From contig JAHWDD010000003.1 of assembly GCA_023897205.1 (NCBI GenBank), positions 6,761,665-6,825,664 on the forward strand: a DNA stretch of 64,000 nt, written 5' to 3'. The stretch's first letter is position 1. Each line of letters starts with the position of its first letter. The position numbers were made by a program, and so were the translations under genes. This stretch comes from Exophiala sp. HKRS030. Lineage: Eukaryota; Ascomycota; Eurotiomycetes; Chaetothyriales; Herpotrichiellaceae. Below the pieces are notes generated by a model, which was not told the DNA's origin, did not search any database, and was given only the letters and a program-made list of their open reading frames with translations. Below are positions 42,631-54,768 of this stretch, one piece after another.

Positions 42631-43430
42631 CTTTCGTATCGATAGGATGATGTCAGGGCGAGGGAGGGTATAAAACGTACTGAAATCTTGGATTCGCCTT
42701 GTTGTGCTGGATATAATTGCCGATCAAACCATGTACGGTGCCGTACTTGTAATATTCAACATAATACCTCCAGTTTCCCGAATGATTGCCAGTGAAAAGT
42801 TTCAACCCTTTCAGTCTCGTCACATTCTCACATCCTTGGTCGTAGAGTTCCATCATGATCCTCGCTTCCCATGGAACGTCAAAATTGCCACTTCTGTCGA
42901 CGTCGAAATTTTCATTGACTTCGGCTTGTTTGATGGCGATATGCTACATTATTTTGGTGGTTGACCACGGCCGTTAGCATATTCACACACACACACACAC
43001 AGGGACACCCACACAGCATAGCATAGCATGATGAGGTAAACTCAAAACGAGCCAGGAAGATCAGGTGGTGGTGTAACATACATCGAGAGCGTTTCCCCTG
43101 CCGTCAAACTTTGTCCACTTTCCCACCATTCCAAATGATCCACGACCCAGCATCTCGGTACACTATGTGCCTAGTTAGTATATACGGGCGTCTGGGGGAG
43201 AAGGTATATATAGAGAAATCGACGAGGCGACGAACCTCCCAAAATCCATCTTCAGTGTCATTGTTCCCGGCCCTGGGTTTCGACAATGCAAATGCCCCCG
43301 CGGTTCTATCGAACCAGTTCTTGGCCCTCCACCTTCTCATTCGTCTTGAGACTTTGTCTGCATCACTCGTCCAGGCAGCGCGTTCGTATATAGGGCGATC
43401 CTCGACGGGGACTCTTTTCCTCGGAGCCAT
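41598..43430 (-). CDS. Divergent protein kinase-like protein (six exons)
   Basis: Six exons: 43430-43236, 43162-43082, 42943-42681, 42551-42403, 42307-42156, 42005-41598; introns 73, 138, 129, 95, 150 nt; 415 aa. All phases fit. Kinase hallmarks appear only after splicing: glycine loop LGRGSFGMV (70-78), Lys97 in HIAIK, helix-C Glu118 in PWEAR, catalytic loop HLDLKHEN (222-229; Asp224, Lys226, Asn229), DWG (251-253) in place of DFG, and WRGHGTICWFPPEQ as the APE-like region. The first donor is GTTCGT but its branch site TACTAAC is perfect. Asp and Lys are kept, so it may be active, though Leu replaces the usual Arg of HRD. Two introns hold AC and CT microsatellites. I cannot assign a known kinase group. 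Confidence 0.85.
42591..42625. repeat. CT microsatellite inside kinase intron 3
   Basis: Uninterrupted (TC)17 within the intron 42680-42552, next to its acceptor on the coding strand as (GA)n. Confidence 0.9.
42984..43001. repeat. CA microsatellite inside kinase intron 2
   Basis: (CA)9 within the intron 43081-42944, upstream of a TGCTAAC branch site on the coding strand. Confidence 0.9.
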
Positions 43431-45402
43431 GACGGTGATTGATATTGCCTTTTGTGAAGCGATGGGGTGGGGAAGGAGGGGAGGAGAGGAGTTTTCGGAT
43501 CGAACAATTCAAGGAGACCGAAAGTGAAAGCTCGACAACACGTTCAAGTGTTTCAAGCTAGGAATGAGGACCTTTGTGGAGAGTCTGAGCGAAGATTGGC
43601 CGGAGCGAAAAGATAGAGAACAACAGAGATATTATGACAACAAGGATCGACCGTGAATGTCATATGGCTTGCTCATACGTGTAGGTTCACAAACGGAACA
43701 GGCAATAGATGAAGAATTTTACTTGCGAGTCCCAGAGTGAATCCCACAAACCTGAGAGTGCCCGGGTAAGGTACCTAGGTATACGAAGTGAAGAACGAAA
43801 ACGAAGATGTAAAGAAAAAAGCGAAAAGAAAAGGGGCTCGACAACCTCCTTGACTTCATTCATTGTTTTTTGGTTGTTTCTTTCTTCCCAGCCTTGGTAC
43901 TTGCTTGTGCGTAGGTAGGTATTGAGTGCACGGAACCGTGATGTTTACCTGGTTGCGGCGTGGATTTCTTTGTTTTGCCCCTTGACACTAGTAGCACATA
44001 CCATGACGGATTTTCATGTGGTGGACAAAAAAAAAACAACACCCACTCAGCTTGAAAAGTGGTCGTTTCCTTTGATCATGACTGGGATGTAGAAAATGTT
44101 TGACCCTGACACCGGTGAGTCGTTGACAAGTAACACGTCATGGTGTAGCTGTGACGGTGAGCATATATGTCCCTTCGAATTGGGGACTTTTGAGAACCAA
44201 GAAAAGAAAGAGGTCCCATTCCGAGAAACTTCCCGACCAGAGAGAGAGAGAGAGAAACAAAGAAGAAGAATGAGTCTGGGCAACAATTAAAAATCAGAAC
44301 TCGTGTAGTCCACGTTTGTTGGTTCGGTGCCGTCAACCAGAGTATTATGTTTCGCATTGTTTTTATTACGTGTTCGTTCTCCCGTCGTTCATTCCACCAC
44401 CATTTAGGTGGCTTTGAGAGCTGTACTACGAGTAAAACCACAAGGAACGACGTTTGACACCACAATTCAGTTGCTGTTGTGCAAGAGGGAACGACGATGA
44501 GGATGTGAGAGAATCAATAACTCTGTACCTACCCAGTAGTAAGTACTCTTCAACGAACATTGTTTGCATACAGGTTTCGGAGTACCTTCCACGGACCATC
44601 CTTAAGTGACGCTAGTGGGGCGCTTGCACACGTCATGTTGAAGCTTCAAAAAACCCCAGACACTTCCGCGTCCGGCAACTGACCTGCCATATCCGGATAT
44701 TCCTCATATTCGTACTCCGCATTCGTACTCGTACTCCGCACAACGACAGACTCGAAGAGAGCGTTCAAATGGACGAGATATGCTTCAACTCAAACACCGT
44801 ACAGAATATCCTTGGGGTTGTTAGGTGGTAGAATCAATTGACCTACTCGTTACGGAGAACTAAAACGAAGAAAAAAAGATGGCTCTCTCCTCGCTAATCA
44901 AGGTATCAATGTCAAACCCAGACTCCATTCATTGCAATGCGAAAAACACTACTCTGTAAATCCTGTGCAACCAAATATTCCCTATGCTTCATCAACACGC
45001 GTACAATCAATCGCTAAGTCCTTTCATTCGATATGTCGTCTGTCCTTTCGTCTCGTAACTGTTTACCAGCGCTTCGCTTGACAGACAATGGCTGCTTGAA
45101 TTAAATAATCTGGCTAGTCTCTTTTTTTGTGCAGTTGCCATGGCGGGTCCAAGGCCATTCCCAACCCGCCACATCTTTGCATCGTTCTACTTTTTCCTGG
45201 ATTAACAGTTCTTTTGTCTTTTGGCTCTGTTGATGCGTTCAGAATAAAACATGCTTGCCGCTAAAATGCAGGAGGCTATTCAATGTTCATAATCAAAGTG
45301 AGCGAAAATGCTGTCGTTTGTTCGGTCGGCTCCACACCTGATCAAGGCACCGCTCGACCCAGTAGAACCTCTTCGAAATGGTCGCTTTTTTGCTTGGGAA
45401 AG
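43431..45402. other. 2-kb intergenic region
   Basis: No convincing gene on either strand. The short ORFs around 44.1-44.5 kb are Ser/Phe/Leu runs produced by CT/GA repeats near 44240. TACTCC and TACTCG repeats are found at 44710-44740. It includes the kinase promoter and the downstream region of the Dbf4 gene. Confidence 0.5.
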
Positions 45403-47447
45403 TCATGCTTGCAGTTTGGCAAGAAGGGCGTCAAGTTCATTCCAGTTTGATTGTGTCATGGCAAACTTTCGATGTTTGCGTGATATAATGTGCTGTGTCT
45501 GGTTAGCCTGACATCAACTGGACGACATATTCTCCTGCTCACCTCTTCAAAATCATCATATTTATCGCGGCAGTTCTCACAGTATCCGGGTTTCGGATCT
45601 CTCTTGACCACCTTCTTCTTTCGGCTGAGATGGGCGGCTCGTTCGGCTGAAACGTCATCTACATGGTCGTCGTCTTCTTCTTGAATTCCGCCCAGCTTTT
45701 CTTGAGCACGGCTTTTGGCCGCTCTTTGAGGCGCGGGAGCTCGGACGTTCTTAAGAGCACCAGCAAGGTCATTCATCCGATGAGACGATGGTATGGAACC
45801 CACCGACAGGCTGCCGGTATGGGTTCGTTCCAACACCTGTCGTTTCAACTGCTGGTGCACCTCCTTGCTGGTCCCGGCCTTGACCCCGGTAGCAGCTGTC
45901 GAAGAGATCATCTGTGATTGAATCGCCGAGGTCAGATTGGACCTTTGTATGCCTGATGCCGCAGGTTCCCGAGACATCTGTAGCTGGGCAGGCCGAACAA
46001 ACTCAAATGGTCTGTCAGGCATGGGCGGGAATGACGGCTGTCGCTCATGAGCAGAAGGACCTGTCTTCTTGCGATCGGAGTCCAGGTCCATGGGTACATC
46101 GGCTGGGTTGTGAACGGTCTGAAGGGCTTTACGTGGGCTTGTACGACGTGTAGGAGGATCAAGGTTCGCCTTGTCCACAGTAACGTGTGACCTCGTGCGA
46201 GTCACATGATGCTGTGGTTGTTGATGTTGCTGCAGGGCAAGCATCCTGGCCCTTGTCCGCTGCTCCTGTTCCAGCTCCCTCTTCATGGTTGGGTCCTCCA
46301 CAAAAGGACATTTGCCAACGCTAGCCGAGCGGAACTGCGGCCAATCCCCATCTGACCGGCGACTGACCCTGACATATTCCCTCACCATGGTCGGTCGATA
46401 TTTTTCGTCCATGTCGTGAACGTAGATGAAAGGTCCCTTGAACGGCACCAGAGACAACGTGGGTTGTTCGCGTTCAGAATATGCAGCCAGCTTCTCGTGC
46501 TTCAATACCTGGCCCAAGTCTTCATGTTGGTGTCGACCGCCGTGTGTCGTGTTCCGGGAGTGGTGAGTATGGCTGCCTGCATCCCCCAGGATCGACGCCA
46601 GTACACGTTGTAGCTTTTCGGCCGCCCATATCTTCATGCCCATCTCTTTTCCTCTGACCAGAATATCCATGTGGTTGGCTCCATCGCGTCTTGTCGTCGC
46701 CGGCACGTGCCCACGGGGATTCTTTTCGAGGAGCGACGGGTTGATGGTCTGGGGCTGGTCTTCTACTGGTGATTGCTGGGCGGTGTCGTTGGAAGATGTA
46801 TTTTCTGTAGGAATGTGACGGGTCGTGACGATGTGCGTGACCGCTTTGGAGAAAAACTTTTCTTCCTTCTACAGCCCAAATCATTAGTAGTGCACCACAA
46901 CAAGGGCAGGGAAACGTACCGCTCCTAAACCCGTGATCTGTCGGAGGAAGCGTGCGCGTGTGTCCTCCGAGATGCCGTCAAAGTAGAAGCTATACGTTGG
47001 AAAGAGTTTTCGGTAATGTTTCTGCCAGGTGCGGATACTATCTTCCTTGGTGGTCGACTCAACGTTCTTGGTGATCCGGAGCCCCGTGGATTTCTCCCGG
47101 GCAGCTACGAGCCTCCTTTGGAAAGCGGTAGATCCAGACTCACCATTCCCTCGTTCAAACACGCGACCTTCGGCCATGCTGGGGCCCGACTGCCTCTGAG
47201 GCGTGGCCGGGTTCCTGTTGGCATCCTTTCCATTTTTCTCCACCGCCAGACGCTTCTGCGGTGGTTCATTTTCCTGTTGAGCCACATTGGCCAGACTCCT
47301 CGGCCGCTTGGAACCGCTGTGGGTGAGAGGCCTATGGGGGGAATTTGTGGCGTTCGAAAGGCTCGCCAGAGGGACTCGACGGGAGACGTTGGCCATTTTT
47401 ACAAGAGGATCATGGGGCGAGGGTGGTATGAATACAGCAGCTGCCAT
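45403..47447 (-). CDS. dbf4: Dbf4/NimO-like activator of Cdc7 kinase
   Basis: Regulatory subunit that activates Cdc7 at replication origins (DDK). Three exons: 47447-46920, 46868-45543, 45492-45403; introns 51 and 50 nt; 647 aa. The last join builds the Dbf4 zinc finger: Cys606, Cys609, His619, His625 in GYCENCRDKYDDFEE-HIISRKHRKFA (C-x2-C-x9-H-x5-H). The N-terminal third includes a BRCT-like segment spanning exon 1-2 (FYFDGISEDTRARFL, FFSKAVTHIVTTRHI) and motif-M-like residues around LVPFKGPFIYVHDMDEKYRP. Met18 (47396) in AAAAATGG context is an equally likely start. The third exon is only 30 codons. Confidence 0.92.
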
Positions 47448-48540
47448 TCATAAGGATATTTCGAGCTCGTCGGCTGCTCGTGGGAGTGCTGAACTGAGGA
47501 TGGCAGGGAGGGGTACGCAGACCGAACAACGCGACGCGTGCTGCTGCTCTGACAACCCAAAGACCCGATGGACGGTCTTTTCAACAGCTGCACATGTTGG
47601 CAGACAGGGCGGACTGAAAGATAAAGATGTGCTGAAGAAACAACACGAGCTCCAAAGGAAGAAAAAGAGTTGGCTGGTCTATTGGAAAAAGAAAGAGGAT
47701 CGCAAAAGGCGTAGAGCAGCAGTTTGGAGGCAGGAATAGCAGAGAAAGCAGGCGTGTTGACGTTTGGATGTTATTGGCTCCTCCGAGCACTTTTGGGTTA
47801 GTCGGAAGCTGGTCTGTCCAAGCTCTCGTTTCTGGCCTTAGTGAAGGCCGGGGGGGCCATACAGAGCAATAGCCAGCCACTGGGAACCCCCAAATAGCCT
47901 CTAGGCGGCCCTAGACAGCCCTGGGGAGCCACAGCGAGCCTTCCCGCCGCCCGAGCAACCGCAATCCAAACAAAATCTCTCCCAACAACCAGATTCACTC
48001 CCCCACATTCAACCAGAGATTAGCTGTACCCAGCACGAAAAAACACAACGGATGGATGATCATCTGCCGTGTTATTGTTATTATTGTTGTTGTTGATATC
48101 TTTCTTATCGCTTCCTCATCTCTTGATAAGTACAAGTACAAAGCTTCCATGTCATGTTTGTTGCTGTAAATACTATTACATGTATATACCGGTAGGTATC
48201 GGTCTAACCACAGCTTACTACTACGCGAGTACTTGTACAATAACGACACTGAGCACCCAGCTCGGCGGGCCTTCCAACGTCTCTGCTCTGTCCCGCCACC
48301 AGGACGCAATCAATCTGTCGTACTCCGTAATCAACCATCTAATTAAAATCGCCTGCAATCAATGCAACTGTACATAACATGTTGGGTATCGTCAAAAACA
48401 ACTCCGGTCGGTGGAGGATTCGCCAGTCGTTCTGACATCGCCTCTGCTGCCAGCCTTGCCGTGCAGAGGCCTGGAATCTTTCGAGTACCGATAGGTCCTC
48501 CGCACACGGGGATCCCGCAATCGAACATCATTCACATCCT
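47448..48540. other. Intergenic region upstream of Dbf4
   Basis: About 1.1 kb. TACTCCGTA at 48321-48329 and a TTATTGTTGTTGTTG run near 48070-48095. No supported gene. Confidence 0.45.
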
Positions 48541-50315
48541 TCAGTTGATGATGTGCCTCGCTCCGATCTTGCCGAGCACTCCGGCCTCTTTGGGCTTGGG
48601 GCTTCGGTCTCTGCCTTTCTTTCTGCTCAGGAAACCAAGCATGCTGCCACTTCCCTTCTCGTATTTGGCGCCCGCGTCACCTCCCATTCCTTCCGGATAG
48701 CCTGGCGGTGTCTGGTCTGCCAGTTGGGTCCAGCTACCTGTCTCGTCCAGTACCATGTGCACCCCTCCGCCTTTGCTTGGCTGCCTTGTCGCTGCCATTG
48801 GTCTCTGTGGTGGTATGGGCCGGCTAAAGGACTTCGACGAAGACGCTGGCCGGGCGATCTGCTGTTGAGCGTGCGGCAATGCTTGCTTCACGTCATCCAG
48901 CGGAGGGAACATTTCTTCGCTTTGAGGTGTGACGGTAGCACTTGGTGACAACGGTGGCGATCCATCGGGCGAGGTAGGCACACTCTGCGGATCGGGTTGT
49001 GTAGTATCCAGGTGAACATGCTCCTCCGGTACGGTTCCAGCCACTGCTGCAGCTGCAGGCCTAGGTAAGGTTAGCAGACTATTATGGTTTGGTAGTAGAG
49101 CTCGTGCGTACACTTCGTAACTTGCAAGAGTGTAGTCAAACGGCTCAAACATGGTCTCTATCATCCGATGTAGCTCGTCTTCCCGGATTTCCCTACTCGT
49201 GGCATCGTTGCGTAGTTCGGCCCTTGGCTTCTGTTTCCTTGCGCGTGCCTCTAGAGGCGCCTCCTCTAGCAAGAGTTCCTCCAGATCGTACGTCGCGTCG
49301 AAATTGGTCTTTTCGCTGGAAGGGACGAATATCGGGGGTATCTGTTTTCGCTCAAGTGCGTCGAAATTGATGGGTTGGAAAAAGGGATGGGAAGTGAATG
49401 TGTCGAATCCGGTGGCTCCGATGCGTTTGCGCCGGTCTTTCTCGATCAAAGAGGTCATAGCCGACAAACAGGGCATCGAGACAGGTGGCTTGGTAACAAA
49501 GTAGTGTGGAGATCCTGCAGAGATGGACTCGGCCAGCTCTTCATACGTTTTGCCTTCGAATGGTCGTTTCCCATATACACATTCATACATGGTCACTCCT
49601 AACGACCACCAATCCACCTCGCTGTAGTACCCCGAGCCTCTGAAAACTTCTGGGGCGAGATATGCCAGCGTGCCTGACTTACTGGTCAACGGCTTGCCGG
49701 GCTTGAAGTCAGAAGCGACGTTGAAATCCGCCAAATGGACGTGTCCCTCGGAATCCAGTAGCACGTTGTCCGGCTTCAGATCTCGATGGACAATGCCCTG
49801 ACTGTGAATGTATCGAAGGGCGCAAGCCAATTCTGCCATCCAGAAGCGAATGGCGTCCTCTGTGAAGGCTTTCCGCTGGATGTGAAAGCGAAGGTCCCCT
49901 CCATTCATCAGATCCACCACAAGATACAAATACTCAACGTCCTGGAAGCCATATCGGAGATTGCACAAGAACGGATGGTTGAGATGTTCGAGCATTCGTC
50001 TTTCGCGGATGATATTCCGCACGCTCTCGGATCGAACGACTATCACTGTCAGCTTCGACCAGGTCTGAAGATTAGTTTGGGGTGAAAGGTACCTTCATCC
50101 TTGCGAATATACTTGAGGGCAAATGTTAAACCGGAGTCTTTGCGCTCGACAATTCGAACTTTTCCGAAAGCACCCTTGCCAACAACCCTCAGCAAACGAA
50201 AGTGGTTCAGGTTGACTAGGAGAGATGATCAGCTTTTGAGACCAAAAATATCCTCATGAGATAGATGCACACCTTCATCAGTCAGTACGACTGGTTTCCC
50301 TTGAGAGTTGCCCAT
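48541..50315 (-). CDS. STK32/YANK-type AGC serine/threonine kinase, N-myristoylation motif
   Basis: 556 aa in three exons: 50315-50273, 50215-50093, 50045-48541; introns 57 and 47 nt. The N-terminus MGNSQGKP is a good myristoylation signal (Gly2, Ser6-region small residues), suggesting membrane attachment. Kinase features: GKGAFGKV (27-34), Lys49 in FALKYIRK, HRDLKPDN, then DFN rather than DFG. DFN is the normal state in the STK32/YANK group, with SGTLAYLAPEVF following, so activity is expected. The last 150 residues are Pro/Ser/Gln-rich and poorly conserved, ending in a Lys-rich block (SRKKGRDRSPKPK). A possible 53-nt intron at the end of the kinase domain was rejected because it would break the long frame. 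Confidence 0.9.
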
Positions 50316-53300
50316 GAGCGTGAAGAGACGAGTTTGAGACGGGCTTCAGGGGCTCCACTGCTGCTTCACGGTCGGTGACAAATGGAACATGGGGGCTTGC
50401 CACGAAAGATGGAGCGGATTCTCTGAACCTGATCGCGCGGTGAAGAAGGAGTTACGAAGGAGTCCGTCCAACGTAAGTTGCTTGAACGATCGTAGAACCG
50501 GCAGTACTCCGGGTATGGCGGTGAAGTAGGGGGTGAAGTTCCCTACTCGTCGTAAACCAATGCAAATCTTATGGCAGACACATGACACGTGGGAGTGATT
50601 GCTCAAGATAGGTCGAAGGAGGATGGAGTCGCCAGCGCAACGACAAGTCCCGATTTCAGGATCGAACTCCAGAGATTTTATTCTCTTATTATTTTATTAG
50701 CGATCGGAAGCTGTCAGTGGCAAAGCGGCCTCGAGGATCGGAGGCGACAGTTTGTGAAGAAAATGCCGAAGCGTCCCCTGTATCTGGCAATTCGAACCGG
50801 TCGATCACCCTTGAGTCCAGAAGGATAAGTCTTGGATGTTTGGAACGGGTATACTCGTTATGGTGAGAAGAGTGTTTGATAATTGTACACTGGAAACAAA
50901 AATCCTACAGTGAACAGAAAATCCGACTGGGTGTTCAGCCTGGGCTAGAGACTTGAGGTGAGAGTTTCCAGAGGAAAGGGATGCGGTCAGGGTCAGATTA
51001 AGTTAAGACCTGCAAGTCGGTAACCGAGGGTTTCTCTTTGGCAGGGCGGAGGCGCCAGGCCTGGTGCAGGGGCCTCTAGGCTGATGATAGTGGAAGTGGG
51101 ATGGAGTGGGAGCAGCAGGGATGGAACGAAAGGCTTTTTTCTTCACCTTGACATACACGCAATAATACCGAGATAATAAAGAACGGTTCCACCGTTGAAG
51201 ATCTACTGAAGTGTGAGAATGGGCATGGTACGGAGTACTGTAACGTGGAAATCTCCTTGTTCTGCTTACCGTGGACGTTGTTACGTAGGTGTAGAATAGC
51301 ATCCATCGTTTCCACACTCAGCGCTGGTACGGAGTACCGGAATGCAAACATGCCCTACGCACAATAATACTTCGTATGTCATGGACACTCTCCTTACCAA
51401 GAGGGAGCCTAAATCTGAAACTGCCCTCCCAGTCTGGCCCTACACCCACGCTTAGAGTCGTACCTATCTCAAAGAGGCATCGCCCGGGATTCTTCTCGAA
51501 GGGTCCCTGGGGGCGCTGACCGCCTCGACCGAGCACATGGCATGGCGCGGCTCGAAAGAATTGCACAATAGCACCTTACTCCGTAGGTACTCGTACCCGT
51601 ACTCGCACACGGGACGAAGGTTCCAGGGTCTGCGACCGATCCTCTGTCTCTCGTGTCGTTCGTTCCCATCCCTGAACATGATTTTGAGTCTCTTCACATG
51701 AAAAGAGTAGCGTATCTTCTGCTTTTCCTTCACGGGGATCGATGAGGCGAAATTTTACTGTACGGAGGTATCTGTAGAAGCCATCCAATAGAGACTCCTC
51801 CAGCCTTCTCACCCTTGCAACCTTTTCCCGCCAACTTTCCGGTTCCATGACCAGCGAGACTTTCGGTACGGCTTGAAGTGATAAAATTGGCTAGCAGGTC
51901 AGCTGCCGCATACCTGACACACCGTCGGACGTCTAGCAAAAGCCAGTGCTGCCAAACCCAGTTTAGGGCTGTCTGCCGCCTGGCAGCCACGTTTCATCGC
52001 CCGGTGCTTTACCCCTTTCTCGTGGCCTCCACCACCCACACACACATCTCATGAACCTGGCAGAAAAGCATGGCAAGTTGGTGGTTGCTGATTGCTGGTT
52101 GCCTCTTGACCCGCAGACCTCCGAAGCCAAACATGCATGATGAATGATGGTGATGATGATGATGGGTGAGTCCACAAGCCCAGTGCCTGGCTGACTTTAC
52201 CCACCCATTCCCGACGCTCGGGCTCTGCTGTCCTTTCTGGGAACTGGGCCTTCAAGTTGGTCTGAGCTAAATCGATTTCCTGCAATATTCATCATTATTG
52301 ACAACCGAATCGGCCAGTCTGTAACTCTGTAATTGCGTCTCGTCCCTACCTCGGGCCCGTCATGAAGGGGCATTTGCAAAGGGCCAATAAATGCATGCAT
52401 GTTGCCGTGTCTGGGGATGTGTCCTGTGTGTAACGGGCTATTCTTGGCTCCCCTCCAGCCCGGCCGTCCCCAGTTTTGAAAGCGGCAGCGTTCATTATTA
52501 ACCGACGACCTTTTCAGCTTAAGACAAACTTGTTTCATCCCGCCGAGATCAACGATTGTACTCCGTATTGTTCTGTATGACTACAAAATATGCACAAAAG
52601 TTTAGCCTTGGTGCGGGATTTCCACTGTGGAGGTGACAAGTCCAGAGCGCAGGTGGTTGGGCGACACGAACTCGCAACTGTCAATATCCTGTCAGCATCT
52701 AATGATCCACGATTCCCAAATTCCCGCTGACATGGCGATGTGGTTTTGGTGGCTGCCACGTTTTCTTCGCGTTCATGCACGTCCTGCCCCTTGCTAAAAA
52801 AAATCCCCCGGCCTCCCACTATTGGCTCACTATGTCAGACGTACCATGCAGGATATGGTGCCTGGCCCCAAGCCCTTCCTGCAGCTTTTCTGGCAAAGGA
52901 GCGAAAAGGTTGCTGGTGTGGGAAGACATATCTTGTTTGAACACTACAGCGAATAATGTCCACTTGTGCAGTAGACGAGGATGGGGGACGGGACGCCGGT
53001 GCCGTCTCCGCCGCGTCCACTCCAATTGCAACCGAAAGCGAAAAAGGAAAAAAAAACATTCTTGACACAATTTACCACCGCTCAACAGAAGAGGCATTTG
53101 AAATTTTGCATGACTAGCAGACTCTGAGGCGCCGCCACACAGGTTGGCATCATTGCGTTCAAATCCCAAAAAAGAACAGATATTCAAAATGGACGATACC
53201 GAAGGGGGTGAGCGTGCTCCTCATTTGTGCTCGGATGGCTTCACATTATTTACGAGTCCTCGTACGCGTATTCGGTACCACCATCTGGACTTTTGCATCG

Positions 53301-54474
53301 ACTGTGCACTACCCATCTTCATCTTACGAAGGAAGGTTGTTCGAGAAGAACAGACCTTGGATCATAAGGAGTCGCTCTTTCCGTGCAAGGCCGGCGATCC
53401 AATCCTCATGTCTACACACATTATGATTTGCCGCGACTCTTTGACGTGGATTCACAAGCGCTGGTGCCATTCCATCGAGTGCACATGCTAGGGTCGGTGC
53501 CTTGGATCATGATCAGCTTGGTTTCAGCTAAAGAAAAAAAAGTCTACAGGATTTCGTTGCATTCAAATCGTCCGTTTTCAAAGTCACCACGATGCTAGGG
53601 ACTTCCAAAGATGCCAAAGAGATGGATTGCTGAGGACAAATGACAGACAGGTAGGCTTATCAGACGCCAACATGTCGATGCGCACTGCCATGCGCGTTGG
53701 TAAATCTACTACTCCAGACGCCCATTGGGAATAAAATGGTTAGTAAAGGTATATTACAGCATGTCGGAATGTGTTTCCGTCATGTTGGGTTGGTTAAGAT
53801 AACCTTGTAGCTCTCATTTGTACAGCTGTTCATTCATCTTTGCAGGTCTCTCGCTACCATAATTATGACTTCAAGATCCGTCCAATGTCGAAAAACCATA
53901 TGTAAGGCTCAATCTTTGAAATGTTGATCCTCCAGATCTTTTCACGTAGCCTCGCCTCCGTCCAGCCCCGTGACATTGTTCCCAGTCTGCACCTTCCGGA
54001 GGGCTCTTTGTTCGAGCTACGGGAATGGTTCAGTTAGCGACCTCTGATTTCAACTGAATCCTTCCGTTCCCGGTCATTCTGAAGCTGTGCCCAACCAGCT
54101 GATCATCCTGAGAGCATGCATTCGTGGACAAGGTGAGTGGTGCCGGATCGTCTATCCGGGTGTACATCATATGGCACACGTTCTGTTATGGCCATACTGG
54201 GGCGATTGGCTAGAAGTCTCGGTCGGATAATATGGTCACGGAGAGACTTTCCGTTACGCCAGGCTGGGCCGACCTCCCCCTAATGCTCGGTCACTGTGGT
54301 TGGATCTTCTCTGATTTTCTGAAGCTGAACTCAGAGACCTTTCAGATGAGAGCAGTTTGGTGTACCTTTGGTGCATATGCTGACGCTGCATTTCAGGTTG
54401 AGATGTATGCCGATCGATTCGAGGTATTGGAGGAGTTACAATAGTAATTCGTGATCTTTGTAGGTTGTGGGCAT
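50316..54474. other. Gene-poor region, left part
   Basis: About 4.2 kb upstream of the STK32-like kinase. No ORF shows family motifs. TACTCCGTA-family 9-mers occur at 51229-51237, 51328-51336, 51577-51585 and 52559-52567. A 90-codon minus ORF at 51576-51848 ends inside one of these repeats. Could hold a non-coding transcript or simply regulatory DNA; sequence alone does not tell. Confidence 0.5.
51229..51585. repeat. Cluster of three TACTCCGTA-family motifs
   Basis: TACGGAGTA at 51229-51237 and 51328-51336 and TACTCCGTA at 51577-51585, followed by TACTCGTACCCGTACTCG-like sequence up to about 51606. Confidence 0.75.
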
Positions 54475-54768
54475 TCATTTTGGACGGGTGCTGCAAGCAC
54501 GACAGGCACATGCCGAAGAAAGTCTGTCCTCGAGTATCTCTTGCAATGTCTGGGATAGTGCTTTTGCATTTTCCCTGTACTGTTCATGCAAAGACATGCG
54601 GTGTCTGTGATGATCACGCCAGAGGCTGAATTTGGTGGGAGACACCATGGATCGAAGCTCGCGCGCAGCTTTCCAATCGTCGTAGGTGAGCTCCTTCTGT
54701 GGTGATCTGTCGTTGTTGAATGATGGTAGACGTGATGGTCTTGGTGTTATTACTCGTGCTGCGGCCAT
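54475..54768 (-). CDS. Hypothetical small protein
   Basis: 97 aa from an ATG in a near-ideal context (CACCATGGC on the minus strand). No family recognised. The central part (ELTYDDWKAARELRS, SLWRDHHRHRMSLHEQYREN, AKALSQTLQEIL) is amphipathic and charged like a real helix-rich protein; the last 12 residues contain four Cys (SSACACRACS). The same frame runs further upstream without a good start. It stands alone in a 6-kb gene-poor stretch, and could be spurious or one exon of a larger gene. Confidence 0.4.
   Translation of the reverse strand: MAAARVITPRPSRLPSFNNDRSPQKELTYDDWKAARELRSMVSPTKFSLWRDHHRHRMSLHEQYRENAKALSQTLQEILEDRLSSACACRACSTRPK

Noticed and set aside
44076..44465. 129-codon minus ORF near 44.1-44.5 kb
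   Set aside because: Composed of Phe/Ser/Leu runs from CT/GA repeats; no domain.
49060..49120. Possible 53-nt intron (GTGTAC...CCTAG with CTAAC) in the STK32-like kinase
   Set aside because: Removing it shifts frame and destroys a 150-residue open tail; read-through is better supported.
50640..50830. tRNA-like B-box strings (GTTCGATCC, TTCGAA) on the minus strand
   Set aside because: The flanking bases do not form T-arm or acceptor stems; no A box at the right distance.
51576..51848. 90-codon minus ORF starting with ATG
   Set aside because: Its end is encoded by simple TACTCG repeats and nothing resembles a domain; too weak to call.
53144..53598. Overlapping plus ORFs of 70-115 codons
   Set aside because: Three frames open at once with no motif, as expected by chance in gene-free DNA.
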